Part shown: piece by piece, positions 41,159-49,768 of the stretch
Position numbering within the stretch: position 1 is the stretch's first letter
How the letters are laid out: every line of letters starts with the position of its first letter
NCBI RefSeq assembly: GCF_009763255.1
Contig: NZ_WSJB01000022.1
Location: 310,001-374,000 of the forward strand
Source of the DNA: Bordetella sp. 02P26C-1
Lineage (GTDB): Bacteria > Pseudomonadota > Gammaproteobacteria > Burkholderiales > Burkholderiaceae_B
DNA: 64,000 nt
Direction of reading: 5' to 3'
Program-made: the position numbers and the translations under genes
Notes under the pieces: generated by a model
Databases searched by the model: none
Told to the model about the DNA's origin: nothing
What the model saw: the letters and a program-made list of their open reading frames with translations, nothing else

Positions 41159-42058
41159 TCAGTTCCTCATCACGAAATCGAACGGTAATTTGGCCTTGGC
41201 GGGGTACGCCACGCCATTGCGCATCAAGGGTTTGAACCGCGCTTTACGCGCGGCCGTCAACGCGGACTCATCGAGACGGGGGAAACCCGAGCTCTTATCG
41301 ATTGTGGCTTTTTGCACGATGCCGCTGGTATTGATCTCCACCAGAATAATCACCCGCCCCTCTTCACGGAAACGACGCGACATGCTGGGGTACTCCGGCA
41401 TTGGCCGACGACCCACGTATTCCACGCTGGAGACCATGATAGGTTGATCCGGCGGCGGACCTTGAACCGGCGCCTGGTTCACCTTGCCACCCTCGGGCGT
41501 GCCGGAGGGCGGCGCCACGGGCGGGGTCGGCGCGGGTTTCGGCGCAGGGGCAGGCTTTGGCGGTTTCGGTTTTTCTACCGGTTTCTCGACCTTTGGCTTC
41601 GGCTTGGGCTGAGGCTTTGGCTTGGGCTTAGGTGCGGGCTCCGGCACAGGCGGCGGCGGAATGACCGGCTCGGGTTCCGGCTCCGGTTCAGGCTCGACCA
41701 CGGGTTCTGGCTCGGGCTCGACGACGGGTTCGGGCTCAGGTTCCGGCTCGACGATGGGCTCGGGTTCGGGATCCGGCGGCACCACCTCGGGCTCCGGCTC
41801 GGGCGGTACGGGCTCCGTCTGCGGTTCTGGCTGTGGCTCTTCGGCGGGCTCGGCCTTGGCGATTTCGGGCACAGGCGCCTCGATCACGCTGACCATAATG
41901 GTCTCAGGTTCGGTCAACTCCGGTTTCGTCTCCTCTGGCATCCAAAATATCGCTCCCAGAACCGCCATATGCACTGCCAGCACCGTGAGACCGGCGCCTA
42001 TGCGTAAAGCTGTGGAGGACTGCGGACCAGAAGACCAACCGTGTTGAAGACGAGGCAT
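41159..42058 (-). CDS. tonB: TonB energy transducer
   Basis: 299-aa protein linking inner-membrane proton force to outer-membrane receptors. One membrane helix near 20-40 (ALRIGAGLTVLAVHMAVLGA), a long Pro-Glu repeat section (about 75-150) with PEPEPEPVVEPEPE, then a Pro-Lys section (KPKPKPQPKPKPK) and the C-terminal domain ending YPSMSRRFREEGRVIILVEI, ARFKPLMRNG and LPFDFVMRN. First gene of the operon. A Fur-box-like palindrome lies about 100 bases upstream. Confidence 0.95.
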   Translation of the reverse strand: MPRLQHGWSSGPQSSTALRIGAGLTVLAVHMAVLGAIFWMPEETKPELTEPETIMVSVIEAPVPEIAKAEPAEEPQPEPQTEPVPPEPEPEVVPPDPEPEPIVEPEPEPEPVVEPEPEPVVEPEPEPEPEPVIPPPPVPEPAPKPKPKPQPKPKPKVEKPVEKPKPPKPAPAPKPAPTPPVAPPSGTPEGGKVNQAPVQGPPPDQPIMVSSVEYVGRRPMPEYPSMSRRFREEGRVIILVEINTSGIVQKATIDKSSGFPRLDESALTAARKARFKPLMRNGVAYPAKAKLPFDFVMRN

Positions 42059-42159
42059 GAATCAGCCAAAAAGCGTCAGAGTGTGCGCCGACTACGCCAC
42101 CGGCACCACGCCGGAAACGCCGATACCGGCAAATTCCAAGTCCGTCATCATATAGCAAA

Positions 42160-42174
42160 TGCGAATGATTCGCA
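42160..42174. promoter_or_regulatory. Fur-box-like palindrome upstream of tonB
   Basis: TGCGAAT-G-ATTCGCA is a perfect 7-1-7 inverted repeat and fits a 6-1-6 Fur-type layout with GC in place of AT at two positions. An AT-rich -10-like stretch (TATATG on the minus strand) adjoins it. Iron repression of tonB-exbBD is expected (inference). Confidence 0.6.
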
Positions 42175-42240
42175 CATACTTTTGGGCATTTGTTTCTGAA
42201 TATGGACATCTACCGTGTCAGCGCACGCCCACGCTAACGC

Positions 42241-42555
42241 TTACGATTCCTCGTTATCGTCCTTCTTGTGTTTGCGGTCAATATGACCCATATCCCGGCC
42301 CGGATCGATTCTGTCGCGCACCCGTTGCTTCAATGCCTTGGCATCGGGGAACCCTCCATCGTTTTGGCGGTCCCATATCAGTCGCTCGTCACAGTAAATG
42401 CGAAATACGCCTCCCGTGCCGGGCACTAGCGTCACGCCACCGAGATCGGTACTGAAGGTAGATAGCAGCTCCTGCGCCATCCACGCGGCCCGCAGCAGCC
42501 ACTGGCACTGCGTGCAATAAGTAATAGTCACTTTAGGACGATTCGTATCCGTCAT
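42241..42555 (-). CDS. SelW/SelT/SelH (Rdx)-family thioredoxin-fold protein
   Basis: 104-aa small redox-type protein of the Rdx family. The motif is ITYCTQCQWLLRAAWMAQELL, i.e. CxxC where selenoproteins have CxxU, then GGVFRIYCDERLIWDR and DGGFPDAKALKQRVRD. The role in bacteria is not established. It lies upstream of tonB on the same strand with 182 bases between, including the Fur-like site, so it is probably not in the tonB transcript. Start ATG 42555. Divergent from regB. Confidence 0.85.
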   Translation of the reverse strand: MTDTNRPKVTITYCTQCQWLLRAAWMAQELLSTFSTDLGGVTLVPGTGGVFRIYCDERLIWDRQNDGGFPDAKALKQRVRDRIDPGRDMGHIDRKHKKDDNEES

Positions 42556-42809
42556 GTTGTCAATCTCCTAGCCAGCGGTGCATCGATGACCCGCGGCATC
42601 ATGATTAGCGGGCCCGCGCGCGCGCCTGCCCCATCGGCCACCCCAGCATCTTGCAGCGCAGCACCGGCAGCGGAATCACAATACAATAGAGAGCGTTCCG
42701 CCGGCAGTTTGGGGAACATTCGTTCTGCGCCGTCGAGGCGCATCGTCGTCGCTTGTGCCGCGCCCCGGGGGCTTGGCTAGTGCGCCAATTCCCTGCCCTG
42801 TTTGCTGTC

Positions 42810-44036
42810 ATGCCTGGTAGTTCCGCTAATTCTTTCCTGCGTTCGCTCTGCATGCTGCGATGGCTCGCCATTGCCGGCCAGGCGGCGACCGTGCTGGTCG
42901 CCAGCTACCTGTTGGATCTGAGCCTGCCGCAAGGTCCATTATGGGCGGGCATCGGCGTGTTGGTGACGTTCAATCTCTACGCCACGCTTCGGGTGCATCG
43001 TAATCGCGCCGAGGTCAGCCCCGGCATTGCATTCGCCCATCTGCTGGTTGACATCTCGGTGCTGGCCTGGATGCTCGGCTGGAGCGGCGGCATCCACAAC
43101 CCGTTTGGGCTGATGTTCCTGATCCTGATCGCACTGGCTGCACTGGCGCTGCCGCGCGGCTGGGCCCTGGCGGCCGCCATGGCTTGCCTGACGGGGTATT
43201 TGATCTCGGGACTGTTCGGTCAGCCTCTGGTGGGCTACCACAACCCCTATTCCCTTATCGTCTCGGGCATCGCCGCCAGTTTCCTGATCTCGGCGATGGT
43301 CGTGCTGGTTTTTTCGACGCGTCTGGCCGCTGATCTGCGCAGCCGCGAACGCGAGCTGGCGGCGCTGCGTGAACGCTTTACCCGCAACGAAGGCATCGTC
43401 GCCCTGGCCACGCACGCTGCAGCCATGGCGCATGAACTCAATACCCCGTTGGCCACGATGACGCTGTTGGCTGACGAAATCGCGGCCGAGGTCGAGACCG
43501 ACGAATTGCGCGCCGATGCCGAGCTGCTCGGCCAATTGCTCGCGCTTTGCCGTGAACGTATACGCAATCTGGCAGTACCCACCGAAGTCGATCTGGTGCG
43601 CGAGGTCAGCCAGTGGCGTCTCGTGCGCCCGACCATCGAACTGAATCGCACGGGCGACTTGCCCAGCACGCTGCGCATCGAGCCCGCTATCTCTCATTTA
43701 ATACAGGCATTGCTGAATAACGCCGCCGATGCCGGCGAAGCCGCCGGCAACCCGCGCGTGGACCTGCATCTGGAATATCGCGACGGCGCACTGGAAGGCG
43801 AAGTGCGCGATCATGGTCATGGATTCGATCCCGATCATTCACTTTTGCCCGCGACCAGTCTGTTCAATAGCGAGAAGCCGGGCGGTCTGGGTGTGGGACT
43901 GGCGTTGTCTCACGCCACCGTCGAACAGCTCGGCGGTGAAATGACCATGACCCCTGCCGAAGGCGGCGGCACGCGTATCCGCTTTCACCTGCCCCTGACG
44001 CCGCTGGCGACACGGGGCACCGGAGTTACTGCATGA
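42810..44036 (+). CDS. regB: RegB/PrrB/RoxS-type redox sensor histidine kinase
   Basis: 408-aa membrane kinase with six hydrophobic segments. Two hallmark RegB features are visible: the ubiquinone-site motif SGGIHNPFGL (about residues 92-101) and the H-box ATHAAAMAHELNTPLATM (H208 phosphorylated), followed by a redox-type cysteine in LLALCRERI (C247). The ATPase has NNAADAGEA, DHGHGFDP and GLGVGLALSH. The start is ATG 42810 (MPGSSANSFLRSL); ATG 42852 is possible. It overlaps regA by 4 bases. It controls redox genes, and the next operon is the terminal oxidase cyo. Confidence 0.9.
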   Translation: MPGSSANSFLRSLCMLRWLAIAGQAATVLVASYLLDLSLPQGPLWAGIGVLVTFNLYATLRVHRNRAEVSPGIAFAHLLVDISVLAWMLGWSGGIHNPFGLMFLILIALAALALPRGWALAAAMACLTGYLISGLFGQPLVGYHNPYSLIVSGIAASFLISAMVVLVFSTRLAADLRSRERELAALRERFTRNEGIVALATHAAAMAHELNTPLATMTLLADEIAAEVETDELRADAELLGQLLALCRERIRNLAVPTEVDLVREVSQWRLVRPTIELNRTGDLPSTLRIEPAISHLIQALLNNAADAGEAAGNPRVDLHLEYRDGALEGEVRDHGHGFDPDHSLLPATSLFNSEKPGGLGVGLALSHATVEQLGGEMTMTPAEGGGTRIRFHLPLTPLATRGTGVTA

Positions 44037-44584
44037 ACACCTCAGAAGTCGGTCTGCTGATCGATGACGACGAACTCTATCTGCGTACGCTGCAGCGCAG
44101 CCTTGCGCGCCACAACCTGGAAACGCGTATCGCCACCAGCATCGCCGAAGCGCTGCGCGTCGCCGAAGAGACCCTGCCCTCGTTTGCGCTGGTGGATTTG
44201 CGCCTGGGCGAAGATTCCGGCCTCACGCTCATCCGTCCGCTGCGCGCCTTGCGCGCGGATATGCGGATTCTGCTGGTCACCGGATACGCCAGCGTGGCCA
44301 CCGCGGTAGAAGCCATCAAACGCGGTGCCGATGATTATTTACCCAAGCCTGCTACCGCGCCCATGATTTTGCGCGCGCTCGGCCTGACCAAGCCGGAATC
44401 GGCCGCGATCGAAACAACGATGACGCCCTTGCATCGTCTGGAATGGGAACACATTCAACAGGCGTTGCACGAAAGCGGCGGCAATGTGTCGGCGGCTGCG
44501 CGTCTGCTTGGCATGCACCGGCGTTCTCTTCAACGCAAGCTCGCGAAAAAGCCGGGACCGGAACGCGATATGTTGGTCGATTGA
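44033..44584 (+). CDS. regA: RegA/PrrA/RoxR-type response regulator
   Basis: 183-aa regulator. Receiver with LLIDDDELYLR, phospho-acceptor D in FALVDLRLGEDSG, T in LLVTGYASV, K in DYLPKPATAP. A Fis-type helix-turn-helix follows: GGNVSAAARLLGMHRRSLQRKL. The length and HTH match RegA/ActR. It is co-translated with regB (4-base overlap) and followed by the 384-base cyo leader containing candidate operators. Confidence 0.93.
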   Translation: MNTSEVGLLIDDDELYLRTLQRSLARHNLETRIATSIAEALRVAEETLPSFALVDLRLGEDSGLTLIRPLRALRADMRILLVTGYASVATAVEAIKRGADDYLPKPATAPMILRALGLTKPESAAIETTMTPLHRLEWEHIQQALHESGGNVSAAARLLGMHRRSLQRKLAKKPGPERDMLVD

Positions 44585-44748
44585 AGCTGTCGTTCACGCG
44601 GCGAGTGCTGTATGCTAGGAACCCTGAAGCCACAGACCGCGTCCACGTGCCGGACACACACGCACGAAGCCACGGAACGCGTTGGAAGACGAATGTTGAC
44701 GTTTTCCATCACATTCGGCTCCTTTCAAAGCGAATGCTTTGATTACCC

Positions 44749-44765
44749 TGCGACGAATTGTCGCA
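44749..44765. promoter_or_regulatory. Candidate RegA operator 1
   Basis: TGCGAC-GAATT-GTCGCA, perfect 6-5-6 inverted repeat, in the 384-base gap between regA and cyoA. RegA/PrrA sites have GCG(N)C...G(N)CGC arms with a variable spacer (recalled consensus). Confidence 0.55.
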
Positions 44766-44839
44766 CCCGGTTTGCCGCAATGAATTCGGCTGGCCCCTAA
44801 GGGTCACAGGCGTTTACAATACCGCCGCTTTTTCCGCGA

Positions 44840-44856
44840 TGCGACCTTTAGTCGCA
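44840..44856. promoter_or_regulatory. Candidate RegA operator 2
   Basis: TGCGAC-CTTTA-GTCGCA, identical arms and the same 5-base spacer length as site 1, 91 bases further on. A looser third repeat TTGCGG-CTTCA-CCGCAA lies at 44884-44900, then an inverted CCTGCGT/ACGCAGG pair at 44901-44923. Confidence 0.55.
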
Positions 44857-44968
44857 CCTTTGTGTTGCATCAAAAGACTAGCATTGCGGCTTCACCGCAA
44901 CCTGCGTCGTCACACCACGCAGGCTGCATTTCTTGCCGGTTTCGGCAGTTAACCCCACAAGGTTGTAC

Positions 44969-45877
44969 GTGAAACACCCCCACTTCACCACAGTCGGGCG
45001 AACGCTCGGTATTGGTGCGCTTATGCTGCTCAGCGGTTGCACGTTGGAAGTGCTTGCGCCCAAAGGCGACATCGGAGCCCAAGAAAAGACCCTGTTGATC
45101 ACTGCCACGGCACTTATGCTGCTCGTCGTGGTCCCCGTCATATTCATGACGCTGTATTTCGCCTGGAAATACCGGTCGACCAATACGAAAGCGGTCTATA
45201 TGCCGCGCTGGTCGCACTCGACGCGCATCGAATTGGTGGTCTGGACCATTCCGCTGATCATCGTGGCCATTCTGGCCGTGCTGACGTATCGCTCTACGCA
45301 CGCGCTGGATCCGTATCGTCCCCTCCAGTCGGAGGTCAAGCCGATCAATATCGACGTCGTCTCGATGGACTGGAAGTGGCTGTTCATCTACCCCGATCAC
45401 GACATCGCCACCATTAACGAGATCGCATTCCCGGTCGATACGCCCGTGAACTTCCGCATCACGTCCTCCGACATGATGAACGCGTTCTTTATTCCCCAGC
45501 TCGGCAGCATGATCTACTCGATGGCCGGCATGGAAACCAAGCTGCACCTGAACGCGACCGAAGCTGGCACCTACGCCGGCATCTCGGCCAACTACAGCGG
45601 CGCGGGCTTCTCGGGCATGCGCTTCAAAGCGATTGCCACGACCAACGAAGGCTTCCAGGAATGGATCGAAAAGGCGCGCGCGACCAACAACCCGCTCACG
45701 CCCCAAACGTACGAAGCCTTGCGTAAGCCCAGCGAGAACGTGCCCGTTACCTTCTACTCCAGCGCTCCTGCAGGCATGTTCGACAACATCATGCACAGCA
45801 CGATGAGCAAGATTGCTGGCGTGGATCCGGCAAGCTGCACGCCCACGTCCAAGAATTTGATCGCAGGAAATAACTGA
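44969..45877 (+). CDS. cyoA: Cytochrome bo ubiquinol oxidase subunit II
   Basis: 302-aa lipoprotein subunit of the proton-pumping quinol oxidase. Lipobox LLSGC with C24. Two membrane helices follow ([19 protein letters not shown] and [18 protein letters not shown]), then a cupredoxin domain. The CuA ligands are absent ([13 protein letters not shown] replaces the cysteine loop), so electrons come from quinol. The start is GTG 44969 after AAGG; longer readings lack a signal start. It overlaps cyoB by one base. Transcription is probably controlled by the adjacent RegBA. Confidence 0.95.
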   Translation: MKHPHFTTVGRTLGIGALMLLSGCTLEVLAPKGDIGAQEKTLLITATALMLLVVVPVIFMTLYFAWKYRSTNTKAVYMPRWSHSTRIELVVWTIPLIIVAILAVLTYRSTHALDPYRPLQSEVKPINIDVVSMDWKWLFIYPDHDIATINEIAFPVDTPVNFRITSSDMMNAFFIPQLGSMIYSMAGMETKLHLNATEAGTYAGISANYSGAGFSGMRFKAIATTNEGFQEWIEKARATNNPLTPQTYEALRKPSENVPVTFYSSAPAGMFDNIMHSTMSKIAGVDPASCTPTSKNLIAGNN

Positions 45878-47853
45878 TGTTAGGCAAACTCTCTCTTGAG
45901 TCCTTTCCGTTTCACGATCCCATTATTCTGGGAACGTTTTGCGCGGTGGTCTTGGGCGGTATCGCACTACTAGGCACCCTCACCTACTTCGGAAAGTGGA
46001 AATACCTGTGGACCGAATGGTTCACCTCTGTGGACCATAAGCGCATTGGCGTGATGTACATCATCGTTGCGCTGGTCATGCTGCTGCGCGGCTTTGCCGA
46101 CGCCATCATGATGCGTGGCCAACAAGCCGTCGCGGTGGCGGATTCGGCCGGTTTCCTGCCGCCGCACCACTACGACCAGGTCTTTACGGCCCACGGCGTC
46201 ATCATGATCTTCTTCATGGCGATGCCCTTCATCACGGGCCTGATGAACATCGTCGTGCCCCTGCAAATCGGTGCGCGCGACGTGGCCTACCCGTTCCTGA
46301 ACTCGCTGAGCTTCTGGCTGTTCTGTGTGGGCGTCGTGTTGATGATGCTGTCGCTGTTCGTCGGTGAATTCGCCGCGACCGGCTGGCTGGCTTATCCGCC
46401 GCTGTCCGGGCTGGAAGGCAGTCCGGGCGTAGGGGTTGACTACTACATCTGGGCACTCCAGATATCCGGGGTCGGCACAACGTTAAGCGGTATCAACTTC
46501 ATCGTCACCATCCTGCGTATGCGTACGCCGGGCATGACGCTGATGAAGATGCCCGTCTTCACGTGGACCGCGCTGGTCACCAACATCCTGATCGTCGCTG
46601 CCTTCCCCGTGCTGGCCGCTACGCTCGCGCTGCTGACCGCTGACCGCTACCTGGGCATGCACTTCTTCACGAACGATCTTGGCGGCAACGTCATGATGTA
46701 CGTGAACCTGATCTGGATCTGGGGTCACCCGGAGGTTTACATCCTGATCCTGCCCGTGTTCGGCGCGTTCTCGGAAATCATCGCCACCTTCTCGAAGAAG
46801 CCGCTGTTCGGCTACAAGTCCATGGTGTACGCCACGTCCGCCATCGGTATCCTGTCGTTCCTGGTCTGGCTGCACCACTTCTTCACCATGGGCGCGGGCG
46901 CTGACGTCAACGCATTCTTCGGTATTGCCACGATGATCATCTCGATCCCGACTGGCGCCAAGGTGTTTAACTGGTTGTTCACCATGTATCGCGGCCGCGT
47001 CGAAATGACCACGCCCGTGCTGTGGACCATCGGTTTCATGGTGACCTTCGTGATCGGCGGCATGACCGGCGTGATGATGGCTATCCCCGGTGTGTCGTTC
47101 GTGCTGCACAACTCGGTGTTCCTGATTGCTCACTTCCACAACGTGATCATCGGTGGTGTGGTGTTCGGTTGTATCGCCGCCATGACCTACTGGTTCCCGA
47201 AAGCGTTCGGGTTCAAGCTGAACGAGCGTCTGGGCAAGTACTCGTTCTGGTGCTGGCTGATCGGCTTCTACCTGGCCTTCATGCCGCTGTACATCATGGG
47301 TCTGAAGGGCATGACGCGTCGTCTGAACCACATCGAAGATCCGACGTGGCAGCCGTACCTGATCGTGGCCTTCATCGGCGCCTGCTTTATCGCGGCTGGT
47401 ATTGGCTTCCTGTTGCTGCAGATCTTTGTCAGTATCCGCGATCGCAAGCAGAACATGGACCTCACTGGCGACCCCTGGGGTGGCCGTACGCTGGAGTGGT
47501 CGATTTCCTCGCCCGCGCCCTTCTACAACTTCGCCCATCTGCCCAAGGTCGATCACCTGGATCAGTGGTGGGAAGACAAGGAAACCGGCAAGGCCTACCA
47601 GCGTCCGACGCACTACGAAGACATCCATATGCCGCGTAACACTGGCGCCGGCGTCTTCATCGGTTTCTTCGGCCTGGTGATGAGCTTCGGTCTGGTGTGG
47701 CACATCTGGTGGTTGGCCATCGTCGGTTTCGTCGGCATGATCGGTTCGTTCATCGCACGTGCCTATGACCGTGACGTGGACTACTACGTACCCGCCAAGG
47801 AAGTCGAGCGCATCGAATCCGCCCATTTCGCCAATGTTCAAAAGGCCGTCTGA
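45877..47853 (+). CDS. cyoB: Cytochrome bo ubiquinol oxidase subunit I
   Basis: 658-aa catalytic subunit with heme and CuB. Heme/CuB ligand segments are [31 protein letters not shown] with the crosslinked His-Tyr, WLHHFFTMG, and [12 protein letters not shown]. It has the extended N- and C-terminal helices typical of CyoB. Overlaps cyoA by one base. Confidence 0.98.
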   Translation: MLGKLSLESFPFHDPIILGTFCAVVLGGIALLGTLTYFGKWKYLWTEWFTSVDHKRIGVMYIIVALVMLLRGFADAIMMRGQQAVAVADSAGFLPPHHYDQVFTAHGVIMIFFMAMPFITGLMNIVVPLQIGARDVAYPFLNSLSFWLFCVGVVLMMLSLFVGEFAATGWLAYPPLSGLEGSPGVGVDYYIWALQISGVGTTLSGINFIVTILRMRTPGMTLMKMPVFTWTALVTNILIVAAFPVLAATLALLTADRYLGMHFFTNDLGGNVMMYVNLIWIWGHPEVYILILPVFGAFSEIIATFSKKPLFGYKSMVYATSAIGILSFLVWLHHFFTMGAGADVNAFFGIATMIISIPTGAKVFNWLFTMYRGRVEMTTPVLWTIGFMVTFVIGGMTGVMMAIPGVSFVLHNSVFLIAHFHNVIIGGVVFGCIAAMTYWFPKAFGFKLNERLGKYSFWCWLIGFYLAFMPLYIMGLKGMTRRLNHIEDPTWQPYLIVAFIGACFIAAGIGFLLLQIFVSIRDRKQNMDLTGDPWGGRTLEWSISSPAPFYNFAHLPKVDHLDQWWEDKETGKAYQRPTHYEDIHMPRNTGAGVFIGFFGLVMSFGLVWHIWWLAIVGFVGMIGSFIARAYDRDVDYYVPAKEVERIESAHFANVQKAV

Positions 47854-47856
47854 GCC

Positions 47857-48483
47857 ATGAGTCACGCTGCAACTGTTCATACCCACGGGTCGGGCGCACA
47901 CGCCGGACACCATGACGAGCATCACGATGACGGATCCAAAACCACAATGGGGTTCTGGATCTACCTGATGAGCGATTTGCTCATCTTCGCGGTGCTGTTC
48001 GCCACTTACGCTGTTCTGGGCAATGCCACGGCCGGCGGTCCGACCGCCAAAGACCTGTTCGAACTGCCCTTCGTGCTGGTCGAGACCATGCTGCTGTTGA
48101 TCAGTAGCTTCACGTTCGGCATCGCCATGCTGAACATGTACGCCGGCAACAAGGGCAAGCTGATCGGCTGGCTGGTTGTAACGGGTCTGTTTGGCGCCGG
48201 GTTTATTGGAATGGAAATCTATGAGTTCCTCCATTTCATCCACATCGGCGCTGGCCCGGATCGCAGCGCGTTCCTGTCGGCGTTCTTCACGCTGGTCGGC
48301 ACGCACGGTCTGCACGTCACCTTCGGTCTGATCTGGATCATCGTCATGATCGACATGGTGCGCCGCTACGGCCTGAATCCGGTCACCAAGCGTCGCATGG
48401 CGTGCCTGAGCCTGTTCTGGCACTTCCTGGACATCGTCTGGATCTGCGTGTTTACCTTCGTCTATCTCCTGGGAGCGCTCTGA
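47857..48483 (+). CDS. cyoC: Cytochrome bo ubiquinol oxidase subunit III
   Basis: 208-aa five-helix subunit. The His-rich N-terminus ([20 protein letters not shown]) is followed by [20 protein letters not shown], a typical CyoC start, and [14 protein letters not shown] and [15 protein letters not shown] 47857 is 3 bases after the cyoB stop. The stop overlaps cyoD. Confidence 0.97.
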   Translation: MSHAATVHTHGSGAHAGHHDEHHDDGSKTTMGFWIYLMSDLLIFAVLFATYAVLGNATAGGPTAKDLFELPFVLVETMLLLISSFTFGIAMLNMYAGNKGKLIGWLVVTGLFGAGFIGMEIYEFLHFIHIGAGPDRSAFLSAFFTLVGTHGLHVTFGLIWIIVMIDMVRRYGLNPVTKRRMACLSLFWHFLDIVWICVFTFVYLLGAL

Positions 48484-48845
48484 TGTCGCACCACACGACC
48501 TCTATCGCAGGCCATGGTCATGATCACGACCATGACCACGCCAACCACGGTTCGGTGAAGTCCTACATCGTTGGCTTCATCCTGTCGCTCATCCTGACCT
48601 TGGGATCGTTCGGCTTGCTGATGGTCGAAGGCGTACCCCGGCAGTGGATCGTTCCGGGCATCATGATTCTGTGCGTAGCGCAGCTCTTCGTACAGCTCGT
48701 GTTCTTCCTGCACATGGGCACGTCCAAGTCGCAACGCGACAATCTGCAGTCGTTCATCTTTGCTTTGTTCGTGATCGCGATCATCGTGCTGGGCTCGCTC
48801 TGGGTGCTGCACAACATGAACGCGAACATGATGCCGGGCATGTAA
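48483..48845 (+). CDS. cyoD: Cytochrome bo ubiquinol oxidase subunit IV
   Basis: 120-aa three-helix assembly subunit. It has an unusually His/Asp-rich N-terminus (GHGHDHDHDHANHG), then SYIVGFILSLILTLGSF and VQLVFFLHMGTSKSQRDN typical of CyoD. The ATG overlaps the cyoC stop (TGATG). cyoE (heme O synthase) does not follow; a tRNA does. Confidence 0.94.
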   Translation: MSHHTTSIAGHGHDHDHDHANHGSVKSYIVGFILSLILTLGSFGLLMVEGVPRQWIVPGIMILCVAQLFVQLVFFLHMGTSKSQRDNLQSFIFALFVIAIIVLGSLWVLHNMNANMMPGM

Positions 48846-48962
48846 TGTCGGCGTGAATGTCATGCATCACGAACAACGACTAACGGCATTTGCCTCATCT
48901 GAATTGCTCGGGTATACTGCCGTCCTCGTTGATCGTGATGCAAAACATCACGCAGCATTCGG

Positions 48963-49038
48963 GGGTGCTTAGCTCAGCTGGTAGAGCGGCGCCCTTACAA
49001 GGCGTAGGTCACAGGTTCGACCCCTGTAGCACCCACCA
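48963..49038 (+). tRNA. tRNA-Val(TAC)
   Basis: 76 nt with encoded CCA. Acceptor GGGTGCT pairs with AGCACCC; anticodon TAC in CCCTTACAAGG; T-loop GGTTCGA. Followed by the bidirectional terminator facing hupB. Confidence 0.95.
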
Positions 49039-49080
49039 AAACCCCGAATCAAGCGTTACGCTTCTAGCGTAAAGGCCAAT

Positions 49081-49116
49081 AAAAAAGGCACCGGATTATC
49101 CAGGTGCCTTTTTTGT
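49081..49116. terminator. Bidirectional terminator, tRNA-Val/hupB
   Basis: AAAAAAGGCACC, 10-base loop GGATTATCCA, GGTGCCTTTTTT. The 12-bp arms carry A- and T-runs so it works in both directions. Confidence 0.9.
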
Positions 49117-49134
49117 TATATACGCAACCATCAA

Positions 49135-49407
49135 TCAGTTGACGGCGTCCTTCAGGGCCTTGCCCGGACGGAACTTCGGCACTTTGGCCTTTTTGATCTT
49201 GATCGTCTCACCGGTACGGGGGTTGCGGCCCGTACGGGCTGCGCGCGCCGACACCGCGAACGTGCCAAAGCCTACCAGCGTCACCGTGCCACCCTTCTTG
49301 AGCGTGGTCTTGACGGCACCGATCAGCGCATCCAGCGAACGGCCGGCAGCAGCCTTGGAGATGTCGGCCTTGCTGGCGATATGATCGATGAGTTCGGTTT
49401 TGTTCAT
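49135..49407 (-). CDS. hupB: DNA-binding protein HU
   Basis: 90-aa nucleoid protein. [41 protein letters not shown] and [14 protein letters not shown] are HU/IHF signatures. The start ATG 49407 follows GAGGGG. Its likely promoter lies about 200 bases upstream, giving a long leader. Confidence 0.97.
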   Translation of the reverse strand: MNKTELIDHIASKADISKAAAGRSLDALIGAVKTTLKKGGTVTLVGFGTFAVSARAARTGRNPRTGETIKIKKAKVPKFRPGKALKDAVN

Positions 49408-49604
49408 TCAGGATTACCCCTCACAAGGTATTGGTTCTGTTGGATGCGCGCTAACACCAGAACAGCCGGGCGCCAGCCACGAGGAAGATACGCCATCTGG
49501 GGTGCCGCGCATATCGGCGCCCCCGCCAGACGTCAGGGCGAAATTGCTACGTCGCGGAGGCGCCCGTACCGAAAAAGGCACGCGCACATCAGCGACGCCA
49601 GAAC

Positions 49605-49634
49605 ATATTAGGCCCCGGGTCGCGACGCCGTCAA
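49605..49634 (-). promoter_or_regulatory. Likely hupB promoter
   Basis: On the minus strand, TTGACG (49634-49629), an 18-base spacer and TAATAT (49610-49605). Transcription would begin near 49598, leaving about 190 bases of leader. The rest of the 49408-49768 gap shows no gene. Confidence 0.6.
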
Positions 49635-49768
49635 GAGGACATCCGGCCTGTAACCCGCGTGGATATTAGCTCTTGGGCCATCACAGCCCGATGGCGCAAC
49701 GATGGATTTCCGCAACAATCCGGCAGGCGCGTCGCCACGAATCGCAATAGATCAATGGCGACAAGAAC

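Noticed and set aside
41622-42047. Gly/Ser-repeat protein-like frame opposite tonB
   Set aside because: It is the antisense of the TonB Pro-Glu and Pro-Lys repeats, which give Gly/Ser repeats on the other strand.
46483-48423. 646-aa open frame opposite cyoB and cyoC
   Set aside because: Runs antisense through two conserved oxidase genes; composition rich in His, Asp, Gln and Glu reflects the opposite strand.
48846-48962. cyoE expected after cyoD
   Set aside because: Only 117 bases of non-coding DNA precede tRNA-Val, so heme O synthase must be encoded elsewhere.
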